A stretch of DNA of 64,000 nt from Paenacidovorax monticola (lineage in GTDB: Bacteria; Pseudomonadota; Gammaproteobacteria; Burkholderiales; Burkholderiaceae_C): the NCBI RefSeq assembly GCF_014489595.1, contig NZ_CP060790.1:4402001-4466000 (forward strand). Direction: 5' to 3'. Under the pieces are notes generated by a model. The model saw nothing but the letters and a program-made list of their open reading frames with translations, had not been told where the DNA came from and did no database searches. The first letter of the stretch is position 1. Each line of letters begins with the position of its first letter. This document shows, one piece after another, positions 48,549 to 57,202 of the stretch. The translations under genes and the position numbers were made by a program.

Positions 48549-49931
48549 ATGCTGATCAACATCGTCGGCAACTTCACTTTCGAGCAGCGCGGGGATGCGT
48601 TGTTCATTGGCACCCAAGAATCGGCGGCGCTGATCTGCAATGGCCAGGCCCGGCTGCTTCCCCCGGAGCCGACGTTCCTGCGTTTCAATGCGCCGGGCGT
48701 TACGGCCCGCGTGCACTACGCCGACGGCCCGCCGACCATCGTGCGGCACAGTGACAAGGAATGGCTCCTCCACGACGTGCTGCTGGGGGGCTCGGACGCG
48801 TATGGCGTGGCGTCCCCGCGCAACGAGCGCATCCTCATCGTCCACGACTGGAACGGCGATCGCCTGGCGTCGCTACCCCAACGGCTGGGCCCCATGCACT
48901 TCGGCCGTGCCGCCATTGTGCTGACCGACACCTATACCTATCCCCAAAGCGAATACACGGAGATCTATCGCCCGGATGGCGAGTTCCTCGCTCGCTATAC
49001 CTTGCAGAGGCACGGGGCGGGGCGCCAGGAGTTCGCGCACTTCACGGACGCACTGGCTTTTCTGCGCACGGGCAACGACCCTTCCACGTACCAGCTCTTC
49101 GACCTGCACAGCCTGAAAGCCTGCGGCGTCCTGCCCGTGGTGGGCGCGATCCTGGGGGTCTGCGCATTGCCGGATGGCAGCAACCTGTGGGTGGATGCCG
49201 AGGGCATGCACCGGCTGGCGCCGCAAGGCCAGGACCAGCCGCCGCAGACGCTGCACCGCTTCGCCGAGCCCCTGGACGTGGAGCAGGCCAAGCTGCTGCT
49301 GTGGCACGACGCGCAGCGCGTCTACGCGGCGATCGACCATGACCGGGACCGCCAGACCCTGATCGCCCTACCGCTCGAAGGCGCCAGCACTGCAGTGCAG
49401 GAGCTGCATTGGTCCGACACCTGGGCGATCGCGTTCCAGGGAGGTTTCCTGGCCGGGCAGAACTACCTGCAACTCAAGCGCAAGACGCTGCTGGCGGACA
49501 ACGCAGTGGTGCTGTGGCGCCCCGGCGATGTGCTGAGCCCCGCTTTGCTCCAGACGGATGCGAGCCCGGTCGTCGAAGTCAGCCAGACTCGCTCGGCCGC
49601 CAAGGGCAAACACGGCTACCGCCTGCGCATCGAGGACTCTTGCCCCAACCGCGCGATCCGCTGCGCTGCGCTGGAACTGGGCCGGTTGTTGGGCGACACC
49701 TGCGAGGGCGCTTACCAACAGGGCGATGAAGTGCCGGACCGCAAGTTCGACGGGTGCTTCTCTATCGACATCGCCACTGCCAGCGCGCCCACCGCGTTCG
49801 AGCAGGCCTTCTTGCCCGCCTACCTGGCCTACTACCGCGACACGGGCGACCTTTCGCCGGCAGGCAGCAGGGCACGGCTCGCGCCGCTGGCAATCACCTG
49901 GACCACAGACGAAGCGCTATACAAAAAGTAG
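48549..49931 (+). CDS. unassigned propeller-like protein, paralogue of the gene at 46302
   Basis: A 460-residue protein starting LINIVGNFTFEQRGDALFIG, with repeated beta-type segments (for example VDAEGMHRLAPQ, LLLWHDAQRVYAAIDHDRDRQTLIALPL). The C-terminal domain shares GKHGYRLRI...A-R-A-L and FDGCFSID with the gene two places upstream. This suggests duplication followed by insertion of the 47732 gene. The last codons (LYKK-stop) fall inside a copy of the genome's intergenic repeat, so the native C-terminus has probably been replaced. Function unknown. Confidence 0.75.
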   Translation: MLINIVGNFTFEQRGDALFIGTQESAALICNGQARLLPPEPTFLRFNAPGVTARVHYADGPPTIVRHSDKEWLLHDVLLGGSDAYGVASPRNERILIVHDWNGDRLASLPQRLGPMHFGRAAIVLTDTYTYPQSEYTEIYRPDGEFLARYTLQRHGAGRQEFAHFTDALAFLRTGNDPSTYQLFDLHSLKACGVLPVVGAILGVCALPDGSNLWVDAEGMHRLAPQGQDQPPQTLHRFAEPLDVEQAKLLLWHDAQRVYAAIDHDRDRQTLIALPLEGASTAVQELHWSDTWAIAFQGGFLAGQNYLQLKRKTLLADNAVVLWRPGDVLSPALLQTDASPVVEVSQTRSAAKGKHGYRLRIEDSCPNRAIRCAALELGRLLGDTCEGAYQQGDEVPDRKFDGCFSIDIATASAPTAFEQAFLPAYLAYYRDTGDLSPAGSRARLAPLAITWTTDEALYKK

Positions 49932-49962
49932 CCCGAAGCGCTTTCCTTTCTAGAGTGTCAGA
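49917..49962. repeat. Comamonadaceae-type repeat, degenerate copy overlapping a gene end
   Basis: GCTATACAAAAAGTAGC (49917-49933) then AAGCGCTTTCCTTTCTAG. The first hairpin is intact and the second has lost its right arm. It closely resembles the copy at 51211-51256. The TAG in the first hairpin is the stop codon of the upstream gene. Confidence 0.7.
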
Positions 49963-49975
49963 GAGACTGATTTCG

Positions 49976-51121
49976 ATGACTAAAACGTCCCAAACTATTG
50001 CCGCCGTCCTCAAAAAAGCAGGTATCGCCTTCCGGCCTCTGCCCAAAGACTGGGATGGCTCTCACCTGGGCCAGATCTTCCATCACATGGTTCCCGAGCG
50101 GACCTGCGAGTTCGACCCGAAGTGCATCGCCGAGGCGGGCGACTACGTGGGGGTGCTTCAGGAATTCGCACAGGCCACCCAGGGAGAGTTCGCCCCCGAA
50201 AGCCCTCGGGCTGAAGGGAGCGTCGGCGGCAAGATGGTGCTGGAGTTCCTGCATGCAGGGCAGGCCATCCGCTTCCAATTCACGCAGGAAGGCCGCTGGG
50301 TGGCCGACGACTTTTACGAGCAACTGCGCAAGTTCTGCAAGAAGCACCTCAGCGGCAGTTACCTGAGTGTGGGCAGTGACTGGGCCACCGAGGTCTACTT
50401 GCCGCACAAGGTGATTGCGCAGATCCAGAAGAAGACGCGCACCTTCGACAGCGTTGAGGCGCTGGTGCAGTTCGTGGTGAAGGGCGCGTCCGAGAGCGAC
50501 CTGATTTCAGCAGGCGAGAGCCTGCCCTGGCAGTTGAAGGCGGGCTACACCCGCGACGGCGAAAGCCTGCTGACCGCGCTGCTCAAGTCTGAGGCCGACA
50601 TGAACCGCTGCATGATTGCCTATGAGTTGCTCGGCGCTCCGGCACTGCCCAGTCGCTATGGCGAATCGCCCCTGGAACTGGCGCAGCGCCTGCGGGGAGT
50701 GGACCTGAGAGGCGAGTACGGCGGCGAACCGAAAGCCACGCTGGGCTATGCCGAAATCCGCGAGAAGTGGAGCCAGCGGCTCTGGCACAGCTATCTCCCC
50801 GAGTACATGCGCATCGTCGATGCGCTGGAGGCGGACCTGGCATCCATGCGCTTCTCCGAAGCAGGCAACTTGTACGGCATCTCCATGTGCCATGCGCCGC
50901 TGCTGGACTGCGGGTCGGAAGTCGCGCAAGTGCACTACTACGAATACAACGGCGCGTACACCCTGAATTTGCTCACCCAGGGACCTGGAGGCGGCGCCTT
51001 GCACTTGCAACTGCCCCTCGATCAGGTCGACACGGTGATCGACCTGCTGCGCCGGTATTGCCGCCGTACGTTGTGGACAACGCCCGGCCAAGACGGCGCT
51101 TGGCTGGTTGCCCCAGAATAG
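49976..51121 (+). CDS. unassigned protein, last gene of the accessory cluster
   Basis: A 381-residue cytoplasmic protein, more Lys-rich than its neighbours. An N-terminal alpha/beta domain (about 1-140) includes KMVLEFLHAGQAIRFQFTQ then WVADDFYEQLRKFCKKHLSG, a pattern reminiscent of small immunity-type domains. The middle part (YTRDGESLLTALLKSEADMNRCMIAYELLG) has an ankyrin-like flavour. A C-terminal segment follows with HYYEYNGAYTLNLLTQG. None of this is a firm match. It ends the rightward set 90 bp before another repeat copy. Confidence 0.72.
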   Translation: MTKTSQTIAAVLKKAGIAFRPLPKDWDGSHLGQIFHHMVPERTCEFDPKCIAEAGDYVGVLQEFAQATQGEFAPESPRAEGSVGGKMVLEFLHAGQAIRFQFTQEGRWVADDFYEQLRKFCKKHLSGSYLSVGSDWATEVYLPHKVIAQIQKKTRTFDSVEALVQFVVKGASESDLISAGESLPWQLKAGYTRDGESLLTALLKSEADMNRCMIAYELLGAPALPSRYGESPLELAQRLRGVDLRGEYGGEPKATLGYAEIREKWSQRLWHSYLPEYMRIVDALEADLASMRFSEAGNLYGISMCHAPLLDCGSEVAQVHYYEYNGAYTLNLLTQGPGGGALHLQLPLDQVDTVIDLLRRYCRRTLWTTPGQDGAWLVAPE

Positions 51122-51210
51122 CCTGCTGCCACGGGCGCAAAGCCAGCGCGCGCCGAACGCTGGTGGATGCCGGGCAGCCGGTGCAGGCGGTTCGTGCCCG
51201 CCTGACGATT

Positions 51211-51256
51211 GCTATATAAAAAGTAGCAAAAGCGCTTTCTGGGAAAGCGCCAGAGG
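51211..51256. repeat. Comamonadaceae-type two-hairpin repeat, right side of the accessory cluster
   Basis: GCTATATAAAAAGTAGC is followed by AGCGCTTTCTGGGAAAGCGC; both hairpins are present. It lies between the last cluster gene and the convergent Bug-type gene. Confidence 0.8.
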
Positions 51257-51275
51257 CCGATGGCGCTCGAAGTTC

Positions 51276-52247
51276 TCAATCCACCTTCGCGCCCGAGGCC
51301 TTCACCACCTGCTGGTACTTGGCGCGCTCGCTGGCCATGAAGCTCTCGAACTGCTCGGGCGTGGTGGGCACGGGCTCGGCCATCAGCGCGGCGAAGCGGG
51401 TCTTGGTCTCGGGGGCTTTCAGGGCGTCGGTGAAGGCCTTGTTGAGCTTGGCGATCACAGCCTTGGGCGTGCCCGCGGGGGCGACAAGGCCCCACCAGGT
51501 ATCGATCGAGAAGCCCTTGAACGTGTCCGACAGCGGCGGCACGCCGGGCAGCACGGGGCTGGCCTGCAGCGAGGTCACGGCCAGCGCCTTGAGCTTGCCC
51601 GCGCGGATGTTGGGCGCGGCGGCGGCCAGGTTGTCGATGTTGAAGTCCACCTCGCCGGCCAGCAGCGCGAGCTGCGCGGGGTTGGCGCCGCGGTAGGGGA
51701 TGTGCAGCGCGAAGATACCGGCCTTCTGCTTGAACATCTCGCCGGCCAGGTGGCCCGCGCTGCCGTTGCCGCCGCTGCCGTAGTTGAGCTTGGCGGGGTT
51801 GGCCTTGGCGTAGGCGATCAGGTCCGCCACGGTATGGATCTTGAGCTGCTCGGCCTTGGCCGCGTTGATGACCAGCACGTTGGGCACGCGCACCATCTGC
51901 GTGATGGCCGCGAAGTCCTTGGCCGCGTCGTACGGCATGCGGTTGTAGAGCCAGGGGTTCACGGCGTGCGTGGCCGTGGCCGCCAGGCCGATGGTGAGGC
52001 CGTCCGGCGCGGCCTTGGCCACGGCGTCGGCGCCGATGTTGCCGCCCGCTCCGGCCTTGTTCTCGATGATCACCGTGCCCAGCGAGTCACGCACGCGCTC
52101 GGCCAGCGCGCGCGAGGTCACGTCCAGCGGGCCGCCGGGCGCATAGGGCACGATCAGGCGGATGGGCGCGTCCTGGGCATGGCCCAGGGGGGAGGCGAAT
52201 GCCGCGGCGGTGGCGACGGCCGAGAGGAGGAGGGTTCTGCGGTTCAT
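51276..52247 (-). CDS. Bug-family (TctC-like) periplasmic substrate-binding protein
   Basis: A 323-residue tripartite tricarboxylate transporter receptor. The signal peptide is MNRRTLLLSAVATAAAFASPLGHA. IRLIVPYAPGGPLDVTSRALAERV, VIIENKAGAGGNIGADAVAKAAPDG and the later LNYGSGGNGSAGHLAGEMF are typical of the group. Betaproteobacteria carry many such orphan receptors, and no TctA/TctB membrane genes are near. The ligand is unknown, usually a carboxylate. Confidence 0.93.
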   Translation of the reverse strand: MNRRTLLLSAVATAAAFASPLGHAQDAPIRLIVPYAPGGPLDVTSRALAERVRDSLGTVIIENKAGAGGNIGADAVAKAAPDGLTIGLAATATHAVNPWLYNRMPYDAAKDFAAITQMVRVPNVLVINAAKAEQLKIHTVADLIAYAKANPAKLNYGSGGNGSAGHLAGEMFKQKAGIFALHIPYRGANPAQLALLAGEVDFNIDNLAAAAPNIRAGKLKALAVTSLQASPVLPGVPPLSDTFKGFSIDTWWGLVAPAGTPKAVIAKLNKAFTDALKAPETKTRFAALMAEPVPTTPEQFESFMASERAKYQQVVKASGAKVD

Positions 52248-52320
52248 AGCGCTCTATTGTGCAAAAAATAGCAGGGCAGTCCGTGACAGCCGCGCACGGC
52301 GCGGGCACGGCCCCGGGGGC

Positions 52321-53376
52321 TCAGTGCTTGTCGGCCTCGGAGGTGAACGAGTCGGCGTAGAACTCTTCGGGCGGCAGGCCGCGCTCGGCGCTGTAGCTCG
52401 CGCGCGCCGAATCGACCACGATGGGCGCGCCGCAGGCATAGACCTGGTGGCCCGAGAGGTCGGCGAAGTCGTCGAGCACGGCCTGGTGCACGAAGCCCGT
52501 GCGGCCCGTCCAGCCGTCCTCGGGCAGTGCGTCGGACACCACGGGCACGTAGCGCAGGTTCGGCAGGTCGGCCAGCAGTGCCTGCACCCAATCGGCCATG
52601 TACAGGTCGCCGGGACGGCGGCCGCCCCAGTAGAGCACCGTGGGCCGTGCAATGCCCTTGTGCCGCATGTGTTCCAGCAGCGCCTTGATGGGGGCGAAGC
52701 CCGTGCCCGAGGCCAGCAGCACGATGGGCTTGTCGGAATCCTCGCGCAGGAAGAAGCTGCCGAACGGGCCTTCGACGCGCAGGATCTCCCTCTCCTTCAT
52801 GGCGCCGAACACGTGCTCGGTGAACTTGCCGCCGGGCATGTGGCGGATGTGCAGCTCCACGCCGGGCGCGGTCTCCTGGGTGTGGGGCGCGTTGGCCATC
52901 GAATAGGCGCGGCGCGCGCCGTCGCGCAGGATGAACTCGATGTACTGGCCCGCGTGGTAGCGGAAGGTGTCGGCCGCGGGCAGCTGCAGGCGCACCTGCA
53001 TCACGTCGTGCGACTTCTTCTCGAGCGTGGCCACGCGCACGGGCATCTTCTTGATGGGGTAGGCGCTCTCGTCGGTGACCTGGCGCGATTCGAGCACCAC
53101 GTCGGACTGCGGGTGGGCGCAGCAGGTCAGCACGAAGCCGGCGGCCTCTTCCTCGGGGCTCAGCGCCTTGGCCTGGTGCTCGCCATGCACCACGGTGCCG
53201 CTGAGTTTCTTGCACTTGCACGAGCCGCAGGCGCCGTCCTTGCAGCCGTAGGGCAGGCCGATGCCGCTCTGGATGGCGGCTGCCAGGATGGCCTCGTCGG
53301 CGCGGGCGCTGAAGGTGCGGCCGCTGGGCTGCACGACGATCTGAAAGGCTGCGCTGGCCGGCGCGGGCTGGGTCAT
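52321..53376 (-). CDS. 2Fe-2S/FAD oxidoreductase (CDP-6-deoxy-delta-3,4-glucoseen reductase-like)
   Basis: A 351-residue electron-transfer reductase. The N-terminal plant-type ferredoxin domain (about 12-95) has ligands in GCKDGACGSCKCKK and a later LTCCAHP. A ferredoxin-NADP reductase part follows, with the FAD motif RAYSMANAP, the NAD-site GTGFAPIKALLEH and the end motif VYACGAPIVVDSA. Genes like this are common singletons in Comamonadaceae and supply electrons to oxygenases or dehydratases; the partner is unknown. The ATG at 53376 overlaps the limit of the divergent SDR gene's possible start. Confidence 0.9.
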   Translation of the reverse strand: MTQPAPASAAFQIVVQPSGRTFSARADEAILAAAIQSGIGLPYGCKDGACGSCKCKKLSGTVVHGEHQAKALSPEEEAAGFVLTCCAHPQSDVVLESRQVTDESAYPIKKMPVRVATLEKKSHDVMQVRLQLPAADTFRYHAGQYIEFILRDGARRAYSMANAPHTQETAPGVELHIRHMPGGKFTEHVFGAMKEREILRVEGPFGSFFLREDSDKPIVLLASGTGFAPIKALLEHMRHKGIARPTVLYWGGRRPGDLYMADWVQALLADLPNLRYVPVVSDALPEDGWTGRTGFVHQAVLDDFADLSGHQVYACGAPIVVDSARASYSAERGLPPEEFYADSFTSEADKH

Positions 53377-53458
53377 GTTCTGGGTATCCTCGGGGTTTGG
53401 GCAACGCCGGGGCTTCCAGCGCCGCCCTTGTATCTCTTTCTTGCGACGGGGCCCGATT

Positions 53459-54412
53459 TTGCCTTCAAACCAAAACCCTCTTGGCGCGCTGCCGGCGCGC
53501 TTTCGCCGCGAGCGCGTGCTCATCGTGGGCTGTGGCGACGTGGGGCTGCGGGCCGCACGGCAACTGCAGGCGCTGGAAGGCCCCGGTGGCGTGGCGCGAC
53601 CGCGCCTGCTGGCGCTCACCTCCCAGGCCGGGCGGCTGCCGGCATTGCGCGCGGCAGGGGTCACGCCCCTGCTGGGCAACCTGGACGATGCCGCGTCCCT
53701 GCGCCGCCTGGCGGGCGTGGCCACGCGCGTGCTGCACCTGGCGCCGCCGCCCAGCGAGGGCGCGGGCGGCGACGGCTGGTGGCGCGATCCGCGCACCGTG
53801 GCGCTGGCGCGCGCCTTGCGGCTGCGCACGCGGCCTGTGGCCCTGGTGTATGGGTCGACCAGCGGCGTCTATGGCGACTGCCAGGGCGAATGGGTGGCGG
53901 AAACGCGCACCGTGGCGCCCGGCACGCCCCGGGCCCAGCGCCGCGTGAATGCAGAGCGTGCCGTGCGCCACCTGGGCCGCTCGGGCGTGCGTGCCAGCAT
54001 CCTGCGCATCCCGGGCATCTATGCCAGCGACCGCGAGGGCGGCACGCCGGTGGCGCGCCTGCGCAAGGGCACGCCCGTGCTCGCGGCCGAGGACGACGTG
54101 TACACCAATCACATCCATGCCGATGACCTGGCCCGCGCCTGCGTGGCCGCGCTGTGGCGTGCGCGGGCGCAGCGCGTGTACCACGTGAGCGACGCGAGCG
54201 AGCTGAAGATGGGCGACTACTTCGACCTGGCGGCCGACCTCTATGGCCTGCCGCGTCCGCCGCGCGTGGCGCGCAGCAGCGCGCAGGAGCAGTTGCCGCT
54301 GTCGCTACTGAGTTTCATGGGCGAATCGCGCCGGCTCGACAACCACCGCATGCTGCACGAGCTGCGTCTGCGCCTGCGCTACCCCACGGTGGCGCAGGGG
54401 CTGCGGGCCTAG
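53459..54412 (+). CDS. NAD-dependent epimerase/dehydratase-like SDR protein
   Basis: An extended-SDR protein with VLIVGCGDVGLRAARQLQ (a GxGxxG-type nucleotide loop) near its start. YGSTSGVYGDCQG holds the Ser/Tyr region, and RILRIPGIYASDREG-like features and HADDLARACVAAL follow. The family resembles YeeZ-type nucleoside-diphosphate-sugar epimerases. The frame is open back to ATG 53375, but that codon overlaps the divergent gene's start; a TTG at 53459 gives 317 residues and a more usual beginning. The start therefore remains uncertain. It is convergent with a DUF4124 gene, with a GC hairpin (54423-54440) between them. Confidence 0.85.
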   Translation: MPSNQNPLGALPARFRRERVLIVGCGDVGLRAARQLQALEGPGGVARPRLLALTSQAGRLPALRAAGVTPLLGNLDDAASLRRLAGVATRVLHLAPPPSEGAGGDGWWRDPRTVALARALRLRTRPVALVYGSTSGVYGDCQGEWVAETRTVAPGTPRAQRRVNAERAVRHLGRSGVRASILRIPGIYASDREGGTPVARLRKGTPVLAAEDDVYTNHIHADDLARACVAALWRARAQRVYHVSDASELKMGDYFDLAADLYGLPRPPRVARSSAQEQLPLSLLSFMGESRRLDNHRMLHELRLRLRYPTVAQGLRA

Positions 54413-54463
54413 CGGGGCTTGGGCCGCTCTCTGGAGCGGCAGCGGTGCAGCGCTTCGGGAGGG

Positions 54464-55093
54464 TTACCGAGGGTGCACGCCGCCCCGGCTGTCGTAGCAG
54501 CGGAACACGTTGCAGTGCGTGATCGGGGCGGGGGGCGGCAGCGGCACGGCGGGGACCGGACGCCGGGGCGGGACGATGAAGACGGGCGAGGTCGGCACGG
54601 GCTGCACCGGTGCCGCGCTCTCGATCTGGGCATAGCGGTCGGGGCCGAGGCAGTCCAGGTTCATCTGGCGCTGCAGGGCCTGCACGCGCAGCTGGCTGTC
54701 GTAGGAGCCCGAATCCATGCTGCTCAGCGCCACGTCCAGGCTGCGCCGCGAGCGGGCGCAGGCGGCGGAATTGGCATAGTCGCGCGCCTGCGGCGGGGCG
54801 GCCCTGCGCGCGGCGCGCTCCTGCGACTCCTGCCGCTGCTGCTCCGCGGCTTCCGCCTGCAGCTGCTGCCGCTTGCGCTCCTGGGCCTCGGCGGCCTGTT
54901 CGCGCTCCGCGCGGATTTCCTCGGGGGTCTTGCGGGCCTCGATCTCGCGCGTTTCGGCGCCGCCCGCGCAGCGCCCGTCGGTATAGGTCACCTGGCCCGT
55001 GCGCGGGTCGGTGCAGCGCGTCACCTGGGCGTATGCCCCCAGGCTCCACAAGGCCGCGCAGGCGGCCAGGCCGTACAGCAGGGGGGCGCGCAT
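54464..55093 (-). CDS. DUF4124-type periplasmic protein with coiled coil
   Basis: A 209-residue exported protein. The signal is MRAPLLYGLAACAALWSLGAYA, followed at once by a DUF4124-like segment (VTRCTDPRTGQVTYTDGRC). A long Glu/Gln/Arg helix follows (about 50-105: AEREQAAEAQERKRQQLQAE). A Cys/Arg segment and a Pro-rich tail ending CNVFRCYDSRGG close the protein. It lies 20 nt after the Arg-rich lipoprotein gene and was probably co-transcribed with it. Its function is unknown; such proteins are thought to act in the envelope. Confidence 0.82.
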   Translation of the reverse strand: MRAPLLYGLAACAALWSLGAYAQVTRCTDPRTGQVTYTDGRCAGGAETREIEARKTPEEIRAEREQAAEAQERKRQQLQAEAAEQQRQESQERAARRAAPPQARDYANSAACARSRRSLDVALSSMDSGSYDSQLRVQALQRQMNLDCLGPDRYAQIESAAPVQPVPTSPVFIVPPRRPVPAVPLPPPAPITHCNVFRCYDSRGGVHPR

Positions 55094-55113
55094 GGGTTGG
55101 TCTCCGGTGGGGG

Positions 55114-55670
55114 TCAGTTGGCGTTCTCGGCGCGGCTGCGGTCGCGCCAGATGATCGGCGGGCCGGAGCGGTCGCCCCGGTCGATCTGCGGGGCGGGCGG
55201 CGTGCCGACTCCTCGCGCTGGCGGCGCTCGCGTTCCATCTGTTCACGCTGGGCCTGCCGCTGGGCTTGTTCGCGCTGCGCCTGGTCCCGCTGGGCCTGCC
55301 AGGCCTGCTGGCGCTCGCGCTGCAGGCGTTCGTTCTGTTCGCGCTGCATGCGGGAGTCGTAGTCGCGCTGGGCGCGCCAGCGTTCCCGCTCCCTTTCCCG
55401 CTCGCGCCAGTCGTGGTCGCGGTCCCGGTCGTAGCGGGAGCCGTAGCCATAGCTGGGTACGGGCACCGGAACGGGTACCACGGTGGTCGAGGGGTAGGCG
55501 GGGTAGGCCGGCGTGGAATAAATGGGGGCCGGGCTGGAGTACACGGGGCCGGGCTGGGTGTACACCGTGCGCGGCGGGTCGTAGTACGGGTCGCCGGGCA
55601 CCACGGCGCAGCCGCTGGCCAGCAGGGTCAGGCAGGAAACGGCAGTGGCGCGGAAAAGGGTGGGGTGCAT
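55114..55670 (-). CDS. Arg/Gln/Glu-rich lipoprotein (apparent frameshift near 55191)
   Basis: The ATG at 55670 encodes a lipoprotein signal (AVSCLTLLASGCAVVPG). A Pro/Tyr/Thr-rich stretch follows, then about 90 residues of almost only Arg, Glu, Gln, Asp and Ala, predicted as a single charged helix. The frame runs on without a stop into the next gene. One extra base in GGGG at 55190-55193 restores IDRGDRSGPPIIWRDRSRAE and a stop at 55114 (about 185 residues). That tail looks like a real end. Function unknown; the charged helix suggests a spacer or a cell-wall contact. Confidence 0.75.
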
Positions 55671-55876
55671 GTTCTTCAGAGTCTGAGCGCGCCGGTCATG
55701 TTCCGTGCCGGCCACGCTGGGGTGAGAAAAAGCCCCGGAAGGCCCTGCGCTATTGACGCGCCGGGGGGCATGCCGGTTGACCCAGGCGCCAAGCTGGTGT
55801 GGGTGGCGGGCGGTATTTGCGGCATTTTTGATAGCTGGCCGGGCCATGGGGGTGGACGCCGGGGGGACTTTTTACC

Positions 55877-56176
55877 CTAGGCCAGCCCGGCCACGGGCTG
55901 GTAGTGCAGCACGGTGGGGAAGGGGTCATAGAAATGGTGCAACAGTTGTTTCCATTCCTGGTACTGCGGCGACTGGCGAAAGCCCACCTCGTGGTCGTGC
56001 AGCGTGGCCCAGCGCACGAGCAGCAGGTACTCTTGGGGGCGCTCCACACAGTGGTGCAGCGCATGGCCCATGTAGCCCGGCATGGCGGCGATGATGTGCT
56101 GCGCCTGGGCGAACGCGGCCTCGAAGGCGGCGTTCTGGCCAGGGCGCACGGTGAGCGGGGCGGATTCGAGGATCAT
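55877..56176 (-). CDS. antibiotic biosynthesis monooxygenase (ABM) domain protein
   Basis: A 99-residue single ABM domain. It opens ILESAPLTVRPGQNAAFEAAFAQA, has PGYMGHALHHCVERPQEYLLLVRWATLHDHEVGFRQSPQYQEW in the middle, and ends in PVAGLA. Such proteins are small dimeric oxygenases or quinone/haem-handling enzymes. It lies 13 nt after a LysR-type gene in the same direction, so the two may be co-transcribed. Confidence 0.9.
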   Translation of the reverse strand: MILESAPLTVRPGQNAAFEAAFAQAQHIIAAMPGYMGHALHHCVERPQEYLLLVRWATLHDHEVGFRQSPQYQEWKQLLHHFYDPFPTVLHYQPVAGLA

Positions 56177-56189
56177 GGTGGCCGCAAGC

Positions 56190-57095
56190 TTAGTCCACGA
56201 CGCCCGGCAGCGCACGCAGGTAGTCCGCCAGCGCCGCGATGGCCTGGCGCACCTTGGCGGGCTGGGCGTCGCGCTGGGGCGTGACGGCCCAGATGTCGAG
56301 CCCGCCGAACGACCAGTCGGGCAGGAGCCGCACGAGGCGTCCGGCCTGCACGTCGGCATGCACGTCCATGCTGCCCATCAGGGCCACGCCCAGGCCTGCC
56401 TCGCACATCTGCTGGATCGAGAGCTGGTTGTTGCTCGCGATGCGCGGCTCCACGCGTAGGCTGCGTGCCTCGCCCTCCGGGCTGCGCAGTTCCACGAGCA
56501 GCCCGCCGCCCGGGCCGCGCGTGGCGCCCAGCCAGCGGTGGGCCAGCAGCGAGTCAGGGTGGGGAGGCTGGCCATGCTGCTCCACCCAGGCGGGTGCGGC
56601 GCACAGCCACCATCGCATGGCACACAGGCGCCGCGCGGCCCAGCTCGAATCGGCCAGGCGCCCGAAGCGGATGGCCAGGTCGATGCGCGCGGTGATGAGG
56701 TCGATGGTGGCGTCGTCCACCAGCAGGCGCAGGCGCAGCGCCGGGTGGGCGGCCAGCAGGCCGCCCAGCGACGGTGCCACATGGCGCGCGAAGCCCACGG
56801 GCGCCGACAGGCGCAACTCGCCGCTGGGGGCATCGCGCGAGGCTGCGAGCTCGGCGCGCGCCTGCTCGGCTGCCGCGCACAGGGCTGCGCATTGCTCGTG
56901 AAAGCGCGCGCCGGCCTCGGTCAGTGCGAGCTTGCGCGTGGAGCGGTGCAGCAGCGTGACGCCGCCCTCGCGCTCGAGCTGGCGTACCTGCTGGCTCACG
57001 GCCGAGGTGGACAGGCCCAGGGCGCGCGCGGCGCCGCTCATCGAGCCGTGCCGGACCACGGTGGCAAACACCGCCATGCGCTTGAGATCGTCCAT
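56190..57095 (-). CDS. LysR-family transcriptional regulator
   Basis: A 301-residue LysR protein. The N-terminal HTH (about 15-40, RHGSMSGAARALGLSTSAVSQQVRQLE) is standard. The co-inducer domain shows GELRLSAPVGFARHVAPSLGGLLAAHP and DLAIRFGRL, as in the CrgA/AaeR-like group. I chose the ATG at 57095 because the frame further upstream lacks LysR features. It is divergent from an NmrA-like gene 107 bp away, its probable target. Confidence 0.92.
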   Translation of the reverse strand: MDDLKRMAVFATVVRHGSMSGAARALGLSTSAVSQQVRQLEREGGVTLLHRSTRKLALTEAGARFHEQCAALCAAAEQARAELAASRDAPSGELRLSAPVGFARHVAPSLGGLLAAHPALRLRLLVDDATIDLITARIDLAIRFGRLADSSWAARRLCAMRWWLCAAPAWVEQHGQPPHPDSLLAHRWLGATRGPGGGLLVELRSPEGEARSLRVEPRIASNNQLSIQQMCEAGLGVALMGSMDVHADVQAGRLVRLLPDWSFGGLDIWAVTPQRDAQPAKVRQAIAALADYLRALPGVVD

Positions 57096-57202
57096 TGTGA
57101 AGCTGTACTTCAAAAAGAAGGCTGATTTAGCCATCTACCGGCCATTTTGACAACGCCATATTCTTCAGGCATCGACTTTTCACTTGCTGCAAGGAGCACT
57201 CC

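Noticed and set aside
54423..54440. GCCGCTC-TCTG-GAGCGGC hairpin between convergent genes
   Set aside because: Positioned like a two-way terminator but has no T-run on either side, so not listed as one.
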